Below are positions 25,478 through 33,016 of a stretch of DNA of 64,000 nt, piece after piece. How positions within the stretch are numbered: position 1 is the first letter of the stretch; each line of letters starts with the position of its first letter. Source of the DNA: Corallococcus sp. AS-1-6 (GTDB lineage: Bacteria; Myxococcota; Myxococcia; Myxococcales; Myxococcaceae). Location of the stretch: positions 1 through 64,000 of the forward strand of contig NZ_JAIQDE010000035.1 in NCBI RefSeq assembly GCF_020037015.1. The letters are read 5' to 3'. The notes beneath the pieces are model-generated. The model saw only the letters and a list, made by a program, of their open reading frames with translations, was not told the origin of the DNA and ran no database searches. The position numbers were made by a program, and so were the translations under genes.

Positions 25478-27291
25478 GTCGTGACCTCCGGGAGGGCGCG
25501 GTACAACACCGCCTGCTCCATCAGGTCCCACAACACGAACTCTCCCGCCTGCGTCAGCCATCCCAACACCGGCTGCCCGTGGCTCGCCGCGGCCTGCACC
25601 ACGGGGCCCGTGGCCACCGCGAGCATCCGGGACGCCTGCCCCGAGAAGAAGGAGAAGGTGCGTTGATCCGGTTGAAGCGCGACCAGTCCAGGCGGGGACG
25701 GAGCAGGTGGCTGCACCACGCCCACCACGCGGTACCCATCAGGCACGGTGATGACCGACACGCCGGTGTCCAGGAACAGTCGCCAGTCCGACTCACTGTC
25801 ACGCACCGCGAGCAGCCCCGCGTCGGGATGCCCCCCGGACGGCGCGTAGCCGAAGTATGCGTCTCCCTGGCGCGCGTTGATGGGGCTCATGCGATCCGGC
25901 CCTTCGCCCAGCACCTTGAGCCGTGAGATGCGCACGCGGCTCGTCCCTCCCGTCTCGGGCCTCAGCACACACAGCGGTCGTGAGTTCACCTCCGCCGTCG
26001 CGGATGCCGCCTCCTCCTCCAGGCCCAGCGCCGAGGTCCCCACCGACGAGGGGGGCGCCAGCGAGAACAGCCGCGCATTGCCGTCCCTCAACCAAAGGTG
26101 CTCCCGCCCGCGCGGATCCACCCAACTCACGAGGCAGGACGGGGGCGTCCCCGGAGCGAGAACCGGTCGCTTGCGGTCATCCGCCGCGTGATAGCGCGCC
26201 TTCCGGAAACCCTCTGGCGTGCGCACCTGCCCGTGCATCACGTAGCCCCCCAGGTGGCTCGCGAGCACGAGCAACCCGCCCGAGTAGCGCCACCCCGCCG
26301 CGATCACCTGTTGCCCCGGAGGGACCTGGACACGCCGGGGCTTCGGCACGGTGGCGCGAGGAGAGTGCGGCACGGCCATGGCCTCCACGGCGCCATTCCT
26401 GGAGAACAGCAGCACGCGCCGGCCATCGCCAGAGAAGGAGAAGCCAACGATGCGCCGGTCGGCCTTGCGCGGCATCCACCCGGAAGCCTGCGGATGGGAA
26501 GCGAAGGGATTGCGCAGCAGGCGCACGCAATCCTCCGGAGGCGGAAGCTCCAGCACCACCGAGCGGGGAACACGGGCCGCGGGCCGCACGTCCACGGTGA
26601 GCCGGTGCGCACCGGGCTCCATCGGCTCGGAGACCTCCACGCGGGACATCCCCTCCGCGCCCTCCAGTCGCCCCAGGCGCGAGGAGCCCACGAGCCACAC
26701 GTCCTCAGGCGCGCGTGAGAGGTCCAGGGCCTCGCGCCACGCGGACAGGTGCCGCGCGGACGCGGGCGTGGTGGAGCGGGCGTTGAGCCACGCGAGGAGC
26801 GACGTGCCGCCCAGGCCTGTATGGGTGGCGTGAGCGGGCTCGGTCTGGAGCGCGCCCCAGGTGAACGCCGCGCCCACGGCCTCCGCGCGGCGCGCGAGCA
26901 CCACGAGCAACGCGAGGTGCGCGATGCGCGGCAGGCCCAGTTGATCCGGCCCCACGTCCAGCAGCACCACGGTGCGCCGGGCCCCCCGCGGCTGCTGGAA
27001 CGAGGGCTTGAGGAACGACAGCTCACCGAACGCCGCGCGGCGCACCAGCTCCTCTGGAGCCTCCAGGGCCCAGAGCCACTCACTGACGAGCAACCGGTCG
27101 AAGGGCCCGCGTCGGGAGAGCCCGTCATAGCCCTGGGGCTCACCGCCCTCGGACTCACCGCGAGGCCGCAGCGTCCCGACCGCCGCGGACAGCCGCGCCA
27201 CGTGCGGCCCCAGGTGCCGCGCCAGGTCCTCCGGGAACAGCGACAACTGCGTCGCCCAGGGGCGCAGCGCGGGAGGCAGCGCGGTCGTCAC
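25474..27291 (-). CDS. vWA-like/beta-propeller protein of the bpX operon
   Basis: The start is GTG 27291, with GGAGGTTGCTTC directly before it; it opens MTTALPPALRPWATQLSLFP. Residues about 95-200 have the alternating strand-helix pattern of a von Willebrand A fold (RRTVVLLDVGPDQLGLPRIA, then HLALLVVLARR), but the MIDAS D-x-S-x-S is replaced by D-V-G-P-D, so metal binding is doubtful. Residues 270-600 are propeller blades (IVGFSFSGDGRRVLLFSRNG, VIAAGWRYSGGLLVLAS). The product would bridge the MoxR ATPase and the propeller protein. 605 aa. Downstream overlap GTGA couples it to the 977-aa gene; upstream the junction is duplicated. Confidence 0.7.
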   Translation of the reverse strand: MTTALPPALRPWATQLSLFPEDLARHLGPHVARLSAAVGTLRPRGESEGGEPQGYDGLSRRGPFDRLLVSEWLWALEAPEELVRRAAFGELSFLKPSFQQPRGARRTVVLLDVGPDQLGLPRIAHLALLVVLARRAEAVGAAFTWGALQTEPAHATHTGLGGTSLLAWLNARSTTPASARHLSAWREALDLSRAPEDVWLVGSSRLGRLEGAEGMSRVEVSEPMEPGAHRLTVDVRPAARVPRSVVLELPPPEDCVRLLRNPFASHPQASGWMPRKADRRIVGFSFSGDGRRVLLFSRNGAVEAMAVPHSPRATVPKPRRVQVPPGQQVIAAGWRYSGGLLVLASHLGGYVMHGQVRTPEGFRKARYHAADDRKRPVLAPGTPPSCLVSWVDPRGREHLWLRDGNARLFSLAPPSSVGTSALGLEEEAASATAEVNSRPLCVLRPETGGTSRVRISRLKVLGEGPDRMSPINARQGDAYFGYAPSGGHPDAGLLAVRDSESDWRLFLDTGVSVITVPDGYRVVGVVQPPAPSPPGLVALQPDQRTFSFFSGQASRMLAVATGPVVQAAASHGQPVLGWLTQAGEFVLWDLMEQAVLYRALPEVTT

Positions 27292-27446
27292 GAAGCAACC
27301 TCCTCGCCCGGGGCGGACGGCGAGGCACGCGCGACAAGCCTGGCCGCCGCGGGAGGCAACGCGGTCGTCACGAAGCAACCTCCAACGCCTGGGCGGACAG
27401 CCACGCGCTCAGCGAGGCGCGCGCGACAGGTTTGGCCGCCGCGACG
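27281..27446. repeat. Imperfect 80-bp tandem duplication
   Basis: GCGGTCGTCACGAAGCAACC occurs at 27281-27300 and again at 27361-27380. The flanks also match (GGGCGGAC, the CGAGGC-CGCGCGACA block and GGCCGCCGC), with a 12-bp length difference and several substitutions, so the event is not recent. It covers the 3' end of the bpX5-like gene and the 5' end of the vWA-like gene. Confidence 0.85.
27288..27371 (-). other. Chimeric 27-codon ORF in an 80-bp tandem duplication
   Basis: GTG 27371 overlaps the stop of the bpX5-like gene (GTGA), and its own TGA overlaps the GTG 27291 start of the vWA-like gene in the same way. The peptide starts MTTALPP, like the vWA protein, and ends VARASPS...EEVAS, like the end of the bpX5-like protein (VARASLS...LEVAS). 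The DNA shows why: the ribosome site plus start codon (27281-27303) recur 80 bp away (27361-27383), together with the preceding gene end. It is a gene-junction duplication, not a normal gene; it may be translated because of the coupling. Confidence 0.75.
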
Positions 27447-27829
27447 GAGACGAGCCCCCCTGACGCTGGCAGCACCGCGAGCGGCGCATCACCCTGCCCC
27501 GCGAGCAACGCGCGCTCCAGCAACGAAGGCGCCACCTCCGGCTCCAGCGCGCAGGGCAGCAGCAGCGCGGGCGCCAGCGGGTCGCGGCCCAGGTACACCG
27601 CGCCATCCACCCAGGGCAGCGAAGCGGCCGTCCCCAGCAACACGAGCACATCCCGTCCCGCGACACCGGTCCACGATGCGAGCGTCCCATCCTCCGCTCG
27701 CGCGGCGCGGTGTCCCAGCGCGAGCGCCACGCGGCCAACGCCGGCCACGGCCACGGGCTCCAGGGGCACGGCCCGGGGACGCCAGCGCACGGGGAGGCCC
27801 GCGATGACCGGCTCCAGAGGCGGCCTCAT
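27368..27829 (-). CDS. bpX5-like small component of the MoxR-vWA-propeller system
   Basis: A 153-residue protein starting at ATG 27829, with GGAGG about 9 nt upstream. It contains LVLLGTAASLPWVDGAVYLG followed by RDPLAPALLLPCALEPEVAP and a C-terminal LAVLPASGGLVSVAAAKPVA; the P-W-V-D-G-x-V-Y-L-G-R-D core is what I recall for the bpX5 domain of the ternary systems. It is the first gene of a minus-strand operon, coupled by GTGA overlaps to the genes below. It has no enzymatic motif and is probably a protein-interaction component. Upstream is a 244-bp region shared with the EVE-DUF3883 gene. Confidence 0.65.
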   Translation of the reverse strand: MRPPLEPVIAGLPVRWRPRAVPLEPVAVAGVGRVALALGHRAARAEDGTLASWTGVAGRDVLVLLGTAASLPWVDGAVYLGRDPLAPALLLPCALEPEVAPSLLERALLAGQGDAPLAVLPASGGLVSVAAAKPVARASLSAWLSAQALEVAS

Positions 27830-27876
27830 GACGCCCTGCCTCCGCGCATCCCACGCCCGTTGAGCACCCGTGCACT

Positions 27877-27956
27877 CTAATCCCCTTCAGGAAAGTTACC
27901 GAAGGTTGAGGGAGGGTGATGCCCAGCAGGAACTCCGTTACTTCACGGGGGATTAG
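27877..27956. repeat. 9-bp inverted repeats bounding an 80-bp segment
   Basis: CTAATCCCC (27877-27885) is the exact reverse complement of GGGGATTAG (27948-27956), separated by 62 bp of locally lower GC. It lies between the divergent bpX operon and the EVE-DUF3883 gene. It could be an operator pair or the scar of a mobile element; no transposase or clear target duplication is visible. Confidence 0.4.
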
Positions 27957-28073
27957 TCAACGGGAGTGGCGGTCGGCGCGAGCCTCACCGCGCCACCCTG
28001 CCCCTACATGGGCTGCTCTATGCTGCTCCTTCCCGGTCGGGTGCTAGAGCCCAGACCCGCAGCGAGGGCATTG

Positions 28074-29045
28074 ATGGGCGGCAAGTTCACCGAGAGCTAC
28101 AATCGCTTCCCCGACGGGCGCCGCGCTTGGATGTTCCAGGCTTCCGACAAAGCTGGCTGGAACTTCGAGAAGCTCTTCGCTGCCCTGCCAGGCAGTGAGG
28201 TAGCGGTGCAGATGTGCGGCGACCGCTGGGTAGGATCAGCCTCAAGCCGCAAGCGTATTCGGGAGGAGTTCCAACCCGGCGACCTCGTGTTTCTCTACCA
28301 AGCGGAGTCCCAGAAGGCGGTGGTCGGCCTCGCACGCCTCGCCTCTCACGGATATGCGCAGCGCTGGAAAGGCGTGCCCAAGGGCAAGGGCACCTTCTTC
28401 GACCTCGACTGGTGGATGCGCACTGTTCCTTTACCGTACAAGGCCTTCAAATCGGATCCAGTGCTCGCGGGCATGGAGAAGGCTCGGATTGCCCAGGGCA
28501 CTATCTCCCGGGTATCGGAAGCGGAGGCAAAGCGGCTGCTTGCGATCATCGCTCTCGATGCAGGACAACGAGCACAGGTCGAGCGGGAATGGCGATTTCC
28601 GGCTAAGAGTGGCGGACTGGCCACACCAACCCCGAAACCCAGCAAAGCGGGTGGTCGCGAAGATGATCCAGTGGTTCGTCGTGCTATCGAGGAGCACTCG
28701 ATGCGCATCGCACAAAAGCACTACGAGGCTCTCGGCTACGAGGTGGAAAACACTGCCTCCACTCAACCATTCGACCTGCGATGTCGCCGAGATGCAGAGG
28801 AAGTGCGCGTGGAGGTGAAAGGGACGCGCAGCGATGGCGGGGCCGTTGAGCTTACGGCCGCCGAGGTGAAGAACGCTCGGGGCAGCGGGTGGCGCACCGA
28901 CCTCTTCATCGTGGCGAAGATCCGCGTGGAGTCGTCGGCTACCGCTCCGGCCGCACACGGCGGGCAGTTTCGGAAGATCGAAGCGTGGACCCCGAATGAC
29001 GAGGATCTGCTCCCTACTCACTTTCGGTACACCCCTCCGCGTTAG
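28074..29045 (+). CDS. EVE domain-DUF3883 predicted modification-dependent nuclease
   Basis: Residues 17-160 form an EVE domain (PUA-like reader of modified bases): AWMFQASDKAGWN, then FQPGDLVFLYQAESQKAVVG. Residues 200-320 are a DUF3883 domain, a PD-(D/E)xK nuclease relative, with E206 in the first helix, D234 in QPFDLRC and E247/K249 in VRVEVKG. Together this is the layout of type IV-like restriction enzymes that would recognise modified DNA and cut it. GC is clearly below that of the flanking genes, arguing for acquisition. ATG 28074 follows GCGAGGGC; earlier starts back to GTG 27966 are possible but add no domain. No GTPase partner such as McrB is present. Confidence 0.8.
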   Translation: MGGKFTESYNRFPDGRRAWMFQASDKAGWNFEKLFAALPGSEVAVQMCGDRWVGSASSRKRIREEFQPGDLVFLYQAESQKAVVGLARLASHGYAQRWKGVPKGKGTFFDLDWWMRTVPLPYKAFKSDPVLAGMEKARIAQGTISRVSEAEAKRLLAIIALDAGQRAQVEREWRFPAKSGGLATPTPKPSKAGGREDDPVVRRAIEEHSMRIAQKHYEALGYEVENTASTQPFDLRCRRDAEEVRVEVKGTRSDGGAVELTAAEVKNARGSGWRTDLFIVAKIRVESSATAPAAHGGQFRKIEAWTPNDEDLLPTHFRYTPPR

Positions 29046-29203
29046 GGGCGAGAACCAAGTCCAATTCCGTTCTCTCTGGGCATCCTCCCCGCCCACCCTT
29101 GGCAATTTTGCTGAAGGGAATTAGACCGCGCCGGGCACGACGCGCGACAGTCCGGAGGACTCGCGCTGTACAGCGCCCCGAGCCCCTCCCCATGCTCCCG
29201 AGC

Positions 29204-29674
29204 ATGAGCACGACCCGGCTCCACTCCCACCTGAAGGCCCCCCGCTCGCGCGTCTACAGCGCCCTGATTGACGCCCGCGCCGTCGCGACCTGGAGGGTGC
29301 CCGACGGCATGACGAGCCAGGTCCACGTCTTCGAACCGCGCGAGGGCGGCGCGTTCCGGATCTCCCTCACCTACGACGCCCCCACGGAGACCGGCAAGAC
29401 GACCGCGCACACGGACACGCACCACGGCCGCTTCGTGAAGCTCGTGCCGGACGAACAGGTCATCGAAACCACCGGGTTCGAGACCACCGACCCCACGCTT
29501 CAAGGCGAGATGCGCATCACGTTCACGCTCACGGACGCGCGGGACGGAGGCACCGACCTCCTCGCCGTGCACGAAGGACTGCCGCCCGGCGTACCGCCCG
29601 CCGACAACGAACTCGGCTGGCGGATGTCCCTGGAGAAGCTCGCGAAGTACGTGGAGTCCCCCGCCTCAGCGTGA
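29204..29674 (+). CDS. SRPBCC/AHSA1-family protein
   Basis: A 156-residue protein of the START-like helix-grip superfamily: LHSHLKAPRSRVYSALIDAR, then ATWRVPDGM at the start of the cavity, FEPREGGAFRISLTY and later MRITFTLTDARDGGTDL, ending in a long C-terminal helix. AHSA1-type proteins bind small hydrophobic ligands or act as Hsp90 co-chaperone relatives; no substrate can be named. GC returns to the chromosomal norm, unlike the upstream gene. ATG 29192 is an alternative start 12 bp earlier. Its 3' end overlaps the convergent gene by 9 bp. Confidence 0.85.
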   Translation: MSTTRLHSHLKAPRSRVYSALIDARAVATWRVPDGMTSQVHVFEPREGGAFRISLTYDAPTETGKTTAHTDTHHGRFVKLVPDEQVIETTGFETTDPTLQGEMRITFTLTDARDGGTDLLAVHEGLPPGVPPADNELGWRMSLEKLAKYVESPASA

Positions 29675-30421
29675 CGGCAGCTCCCGCGCCGCGACCTTCG
29701 GAAGGGCGCGGTACTCCTCCGTCAGCACGAAGCCGTCCCCCATGTTGGTGACGCGGGTGAGCGCGTAGAAGTCCTGGAAGCGGTACTCCGCGCTCGCCTG
29801 CCGCAGCAGCCCCTGCCGCAGCTCCTCCACGCTGCCCTCCCCGTCCTGCTTCACGGGCGGCCCCGCCAGCGTCACGAGCGTCGCGTTCGCCGCGCGAAAC
29901 GTCGCGCTGATGGGGGCCGGGTCCAAGGCCCGGCTCACGGCAATCACAGACACCAGCCGGTCGTCCGCGCCGAACGTCACCCACAGGTTCCGGATGGCGG
30001 CCTCGCGCTCCAGCCCCGGGAACAGCGCCGCCGGCACCTCCTCGCAGTCCAGGTCCCCCTGGCTGCGCGGCACCGAGCACTTCACCCCGTGCGCCCGGGC
30101 CCACGCGAGCAGCGACTCGCGCGTCGTCTGCTCCAGGTCGAACCCCAGCGCGGGCCGGGCCAGCGCGGGGCGCTCTCCCCGGTAGGAGGCCGCGAAGCGC
30201 ATCCTCGCGGCCTCCTTCTGCTCGGGGCTCTGCTTCACGTCGTACCCCAGCGGGCACCCCGCCGCGGACGCGGCCTGGGGCATGGACATCCCCATCCATT
30301 TCAGGAGCGGCCGGCCGGACGGCGTATGGGCAAAGCCCATCACCGCCGTGAACAGCACGCCCACCCCCACGGTGGAGACCAGCACGCGGCGCACGGCACG
30401 CGGGAGAACGATGCGAGTCAT
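29666..30421 (-). CDS. Hypothetical membrane-anchored or exported protein, 251 aa
   Basis: The N-terminus (MTRIVLPRAVRRVLVSTVGV, then GVLFTAVMGF) is a positively charged signal or single membrane anchor. The rest is soluble, with three cysteines (GCPLGYD, VKCSVP, LDCEEVP) that could form disulfides outside the cytoplasm, and a C-terminal mixed region. I do not recognise the family. It lies 20 bp downstream of the globin-like lipoprotein gene and is probably co-transcribed with it, so both may act in the envelope. Confidence 0.7.
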   Translation of the reverse strand: MTRIVLPRAVRRVLVSTVGVGVLFTAVMGFAHTPSGRPLLKWMGMSMPQAASAAGCPLGYDVKQSPEQKEAARMRFAASYRGERPALARPALGFDLEQTTRESLLAWARAHGVKCSVPRSQGDLDCEEVPAALFPGLEREAAIRNLWVTFGADDRLVSVIAVSRALDPAPISATFRAANATLVTLAGPPVKQDGEGSVEELRQGLLRQASAEYRFQDFYALTRVTNMGDGFVLTEEYRALPKVAARELPSR

Positions 30422-30441
30422 GGAGCCCTCGGGAGCGGTGA

Positions 30442-31041
30442 CTACTTGCCGACGATGGACGCCTTGAACGCGGCGTCCGTCACGATGGGAGCGAAGCAGG
30501 AGGACACGTCCGCGGACGTCACGCCGTTGTCCGTGAGCGCCGGCACCACCATGTTCGCGATGAAGTAGTCGTACTGGGAGTTGGTGATGGCCATGCCCAG
30601 GTGCGCCGCCGCCATGTCCTGCGGGCCCGCGTACGTCTTGCCATCCGTGTACTGGATGGACTCCGGACCGCCATAGGCATAGACGAGGAACGCCGCCAGC
30701 TTGCCCTCGAACGTGGCCGCGTCGTCCGCGTACGCCGGGCCCTGGCTCTCGTCACCGATATGGGTGAAGGACTCGCCCAGGTTCGCCGTGCCGTTGGGGC
30801 CGTTCAGCTCCGCCAGCGTCTTCGCGACGATGGACTTGTTCACCGCGACGAACGCGTTCGCGCCGAACGTGTCCCACGCGTTCTTGTTGCTGCTCGTGCA
30901 GCGCAGCGACGTGCCCGGGCCCTTGCCCGTGGGCATGTAGCCCGTGCCCGCGTCCGGCATGTTGTTGTTGTCATCATCGTCGCCGCAGCCCGCGAGCAGC
31001 GCCGCCGAGGCAATAGCCAACACCGCGAAGGTGTTTCGCAT
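30442..31041 (-). CDS. Lipoprotein with a truncated-hemoglobin-like domain
   Basis: MRNTFAVLAIASAALLAGC is a clear lipoprotein signal with lipobox L-A-G-C (Cys19), followed by an acidic linker DDDDNNN. From residue 55 on, the sequence follows group I truncated hemoglobins: an A/B-helix region (FVAVNKSIVAKTLAEL), then LAAFLVYAYGGPESIQYTDG and DMAAAHLGMAITNSQYDYF, in which H147 aligns with the proximal heme ligand of the canonical D-M-x-x-A-H-x-G-M-x-I-T motif, and a final helix ALTDNGV...CFAPIV. A heme-binding lipoprotein would be unusual. GGGAGA precedes ATG 31041. 199 aa. Confidence 0.7.
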   Translation of the reverse strand: MRNTFAVLAIASAALLAGCGDDDDNNNMPDAGTGYMPTGKGPGTSLRCTSSNKNAWDTFGANAFVAVNKSIVAKTLAELNGPNGTANLGESFTHIGDESQGPAYADDAATFEGKLAAFLVYAYGGPESIQYTDGKTYAGPQDMAAAHLGMAITNSQYDYFIANMVVPALTDNGVTSADVSSCFAPIVTDAAFKASIVGK

Positions 31042-31172
31042 GAAGTGTTCTCCCGTGGATGGATTGCCGTCGGCACGGCGCTCCCACCGCCGCCGTCCCG
31101 CTGGCAGCAACCCATACGGGCCACCGCGGCCATTGGATTCCGCCGGATTTCCGGAAGGACTTCCGGAAGGCG

Positions 31173-32330
31173 TCACGCCGCGCGGGCGCTCGCGTCCTCC
31201 AGCACCGCCGCCACCTCGCCGCGCAGCGCGCGCAGCGCCTCCGGCAGCGCCTCCGGCGCGAAGCCCGCGTCCATCTCGCGCGCCACGCCCTCCAGCTTCA
31301 GCCGCCACGCGGCCACCGCGTCCGCGTCCCCGTCCGCGGGCCGCGACACCAGCAGCACCTGCCCCGCCTGCGCGATGCGCTGGGCCCGGGCCAGCGGCCC
31401 CGCGCTCGCCTCCAGCGCCGCGGCCGGCAGGGCCAGGTTCTCCGACGCGGACAGCACGTCGCGCAGCACGTCGCGCGCCAGCGCCTGCGCCTCCTTCGTG
31501 GGCACCGCGTAGACAAGCGGCCACAGGTCCGCCACGCCCGGCGTCGTCCGCCCCGCCAGCGCCGCGGCGGCGGCCACCAGCCGCTGCACCTTCACCGCGC
31601 GCCGGTCCGACAGCGCGATGCCCGCCGCCCGCAGCGTCCGCAGCGCCTGCGCCAGGTGCGGCCGCACCGGCCCCAGGTCCGCGCGCCTCGCCGCCTGCGC
31701 CACCACGTCCAGGGACTGGAGCGACGCCACTCGCGGCGCCGCGTCCGCCCACAGCGACGCGCCTCCCTCCAGCAGCTCCTCCAGCCGGGGATCCGGCACC
31801 GGCTCCACGAAGATGCGCGCCAGGAACCGGTCCGCGAACGCGGCCAGCGCGTCGTCCTCCGGCAGCGCGTTGGACGCGCCCACGCACACCCGCAGCGGGC
31901 ACTGCATGCGCGTGTGGCCGCGCCGGAACGTGCGCTCGTTGAGCAGGCCCAGCAGCGTGTTGAGGATGGCGGTGGAGCCCAGGAACACCTCGTCCAGGAA
32001 GGCCACCTCCGCCTCCGGCAGCATGCCCGCCGTCTCCGTCTCCACCAGCCCCTCGCGCAGCTTGCGCAGGTCCACCGGCCCGAAGATTTCAGACGGCTCC
32101 GTGAAGCGCCCCAGCAGGTACTCGAAGTACGAACCGCCCAGGCCGCGCGCCGTCCTGCGCACCGCCTCGCTCTTCGCGGTGCCCGGCGGGCCCACCACGA
32201 GCAGGTGCTCGCCCGCCACCGCCGACAGCGCCACCAGCTCCACCATCGCCTCGCGCTCGACCAGCCCCCGGCTCGCGTCGGTGAGCGCGTCGCGGACCTC
32301 GGCCGCCGCGACCTCGAAAGATACGGACAT
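31173..32330 (-). CDS. MoxR-family AAA+ ATPase
   Basis: A 385-residue AAA+ protein of the MoxR/RavA group. Walker A GPPGTAKSEA starts at residue 47, Walker B is VAFLDEVF with Asp113-Glu114, and sensor-1 is CVGASNALP. The RavA-type feature YFEYLLGRFTEPSEIFGPVD follows Walker A. These ATPases act with vWA proteins in complex maturation, and in bpX ternary systems the MoxR gene accompanies propeller and vWA genes. Here it is on the same strand as the bpX operon but 3.3 kb away, separated by four genes. ATG 32330 is 45 bp from the divergent barrel gene. Confidence 0.85.
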   Translation of the reverse strand: MSVSFEVAAAEVRDALTDASRGLVEREAMVELVALSAVAGEHLLVVGPPGTAKSEAVRRTARGLGGSYFEYLLGRFTEPSEIFGPVDLRKLREGLVETETAGMLPEAEVAFLDEVFLGSTAILNTLLGLLNERTFRRGHTRMQCPLRVCVGASNALPEDDALAAFADRFLARIFVEPVPDPRLEELLEGGASLWADAAPRVASLQSLDVVAQAARRADLGPVRPHLAQALRTLRAAGIALSDRRAVKVQRLVAAAAALAGRTTPGVADLWPLVYAVPTKEAQALARDVLRDVLSASENLALPAAALEASAGPLARAQRIAQAGQVLLVSRPADGDADAVAAWRLKLEGVAREMDAGFAPEALPEALRALRGEVAAVLEDASARAA

Positions 32331-32375
32331 GCCCGCGAGCCTAGCCTCGCCCCCGGTCCGGCATACAGTGGCGGC

Positions 32376-32996
32376 ATGGATACGAAGTGGAAGTGGCTGA
32401 CCCTGGCCGGCGTCCTGGGCGCGGGGCCAGCGGTCGCGGACGGGTGGCATGGCTATGCCTCCCTGGGCGCGGGCGTCACCCTGGATCATTTCAGCGACTG
32501 GCGCGCCAAGGGCCCCGCCCTCCAGGCCTGGCTCGGCGTGGAGACGCCGCCCGGCCTGTCCCTGGGCGTCGTCTTCGAGACCACCCAGACCTGGGGCCAG
32601 CGGTTCGCCGAGGCCCAGAACCCGTCCGAGATGAGCCGCGTGCAGTTGGACTACACCGCCGTGGGGCTGGAGGCCCGCCTGCGCTTCCTCGGCGACAAGC
32701 CGGTGACGCCGTGGCTGGGCGCGCGCCTGGCCAAGAGCTGGTCGCAGCCCTTCACCCCGGACAGCCTGGGCCAGTTGCGCCGCGAGGACTTCGACGTCAC
32801 CAGCATGGCCTTCCGCGTGGGCCTGGACGGGTGGTTCTCCGACCGGTGGGGCATCTCCCTGGCCACCGCCATCCAGTTCTGCGACGTGAAGTTCACGAAG
32901 GCCACGGACGACACCAGCGCCAGCGCGGGCGTCAGCGTGAACATGTGCGCCAAACCGCTCCAGAGCATCGTCGCCGGACCCGTGCTGCGCTTCTAG
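32376..32996 (+). CDS. Outer-membrane beta-barrel protein, 206 aa
   Basis: ATG 32376 begins a short signal (MDTKWKWLTLAGVLGAGPAV, then ADG), followed by alternating amphipathic strands, for example GYASLGAGVTLDHF, SLGVVFETTQTW, AVGLEARLRF and PWLGARLAKSW, and a C-terminal strand ending in VAGPVLRF with a terminal Phe. This is the signature of small 8-stranded outer-membrane barrels (OmpA/OmpW type). Function is unknown. It is divergent from the MoxR gene. Confidence 0.75.
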   Translation: MDTKWKWLTLAGVLGAGPAVADGWHGYASLGAGVTLDHFSDWRAKGPALQAWLGVETPPGLSLGVVFETTQTWGQRFAEAQNPSEMSRVQLDYTAVGLEARLRFLGDKPVTPWLGARLAKSWSQPFTPDSLGQLRREDFDVTSMAFRVGLDGWFSDRWGISLATAIQFCDVKFTKATDDTSASAGVSVNMCAKPLQSIVAGPVLRF

Positions 32997-33016
32997 CGCG
33001 GGTACAGTGCGCGCCC

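Noticed and set aside
28074-29045. McrBC-type restriction system
   Set aside because: No AAA+ GTPase of McrB type is adjacent; the MoxR ATPase lacks the GTPase motifs and belongs to another family.
31148-31170. TTCCGGAA repeated twice near the MoxR stop codon as a mobile-element end
   Set aside because: Only two short palindromes, no transposase or target duplication; can be a weak terminator.
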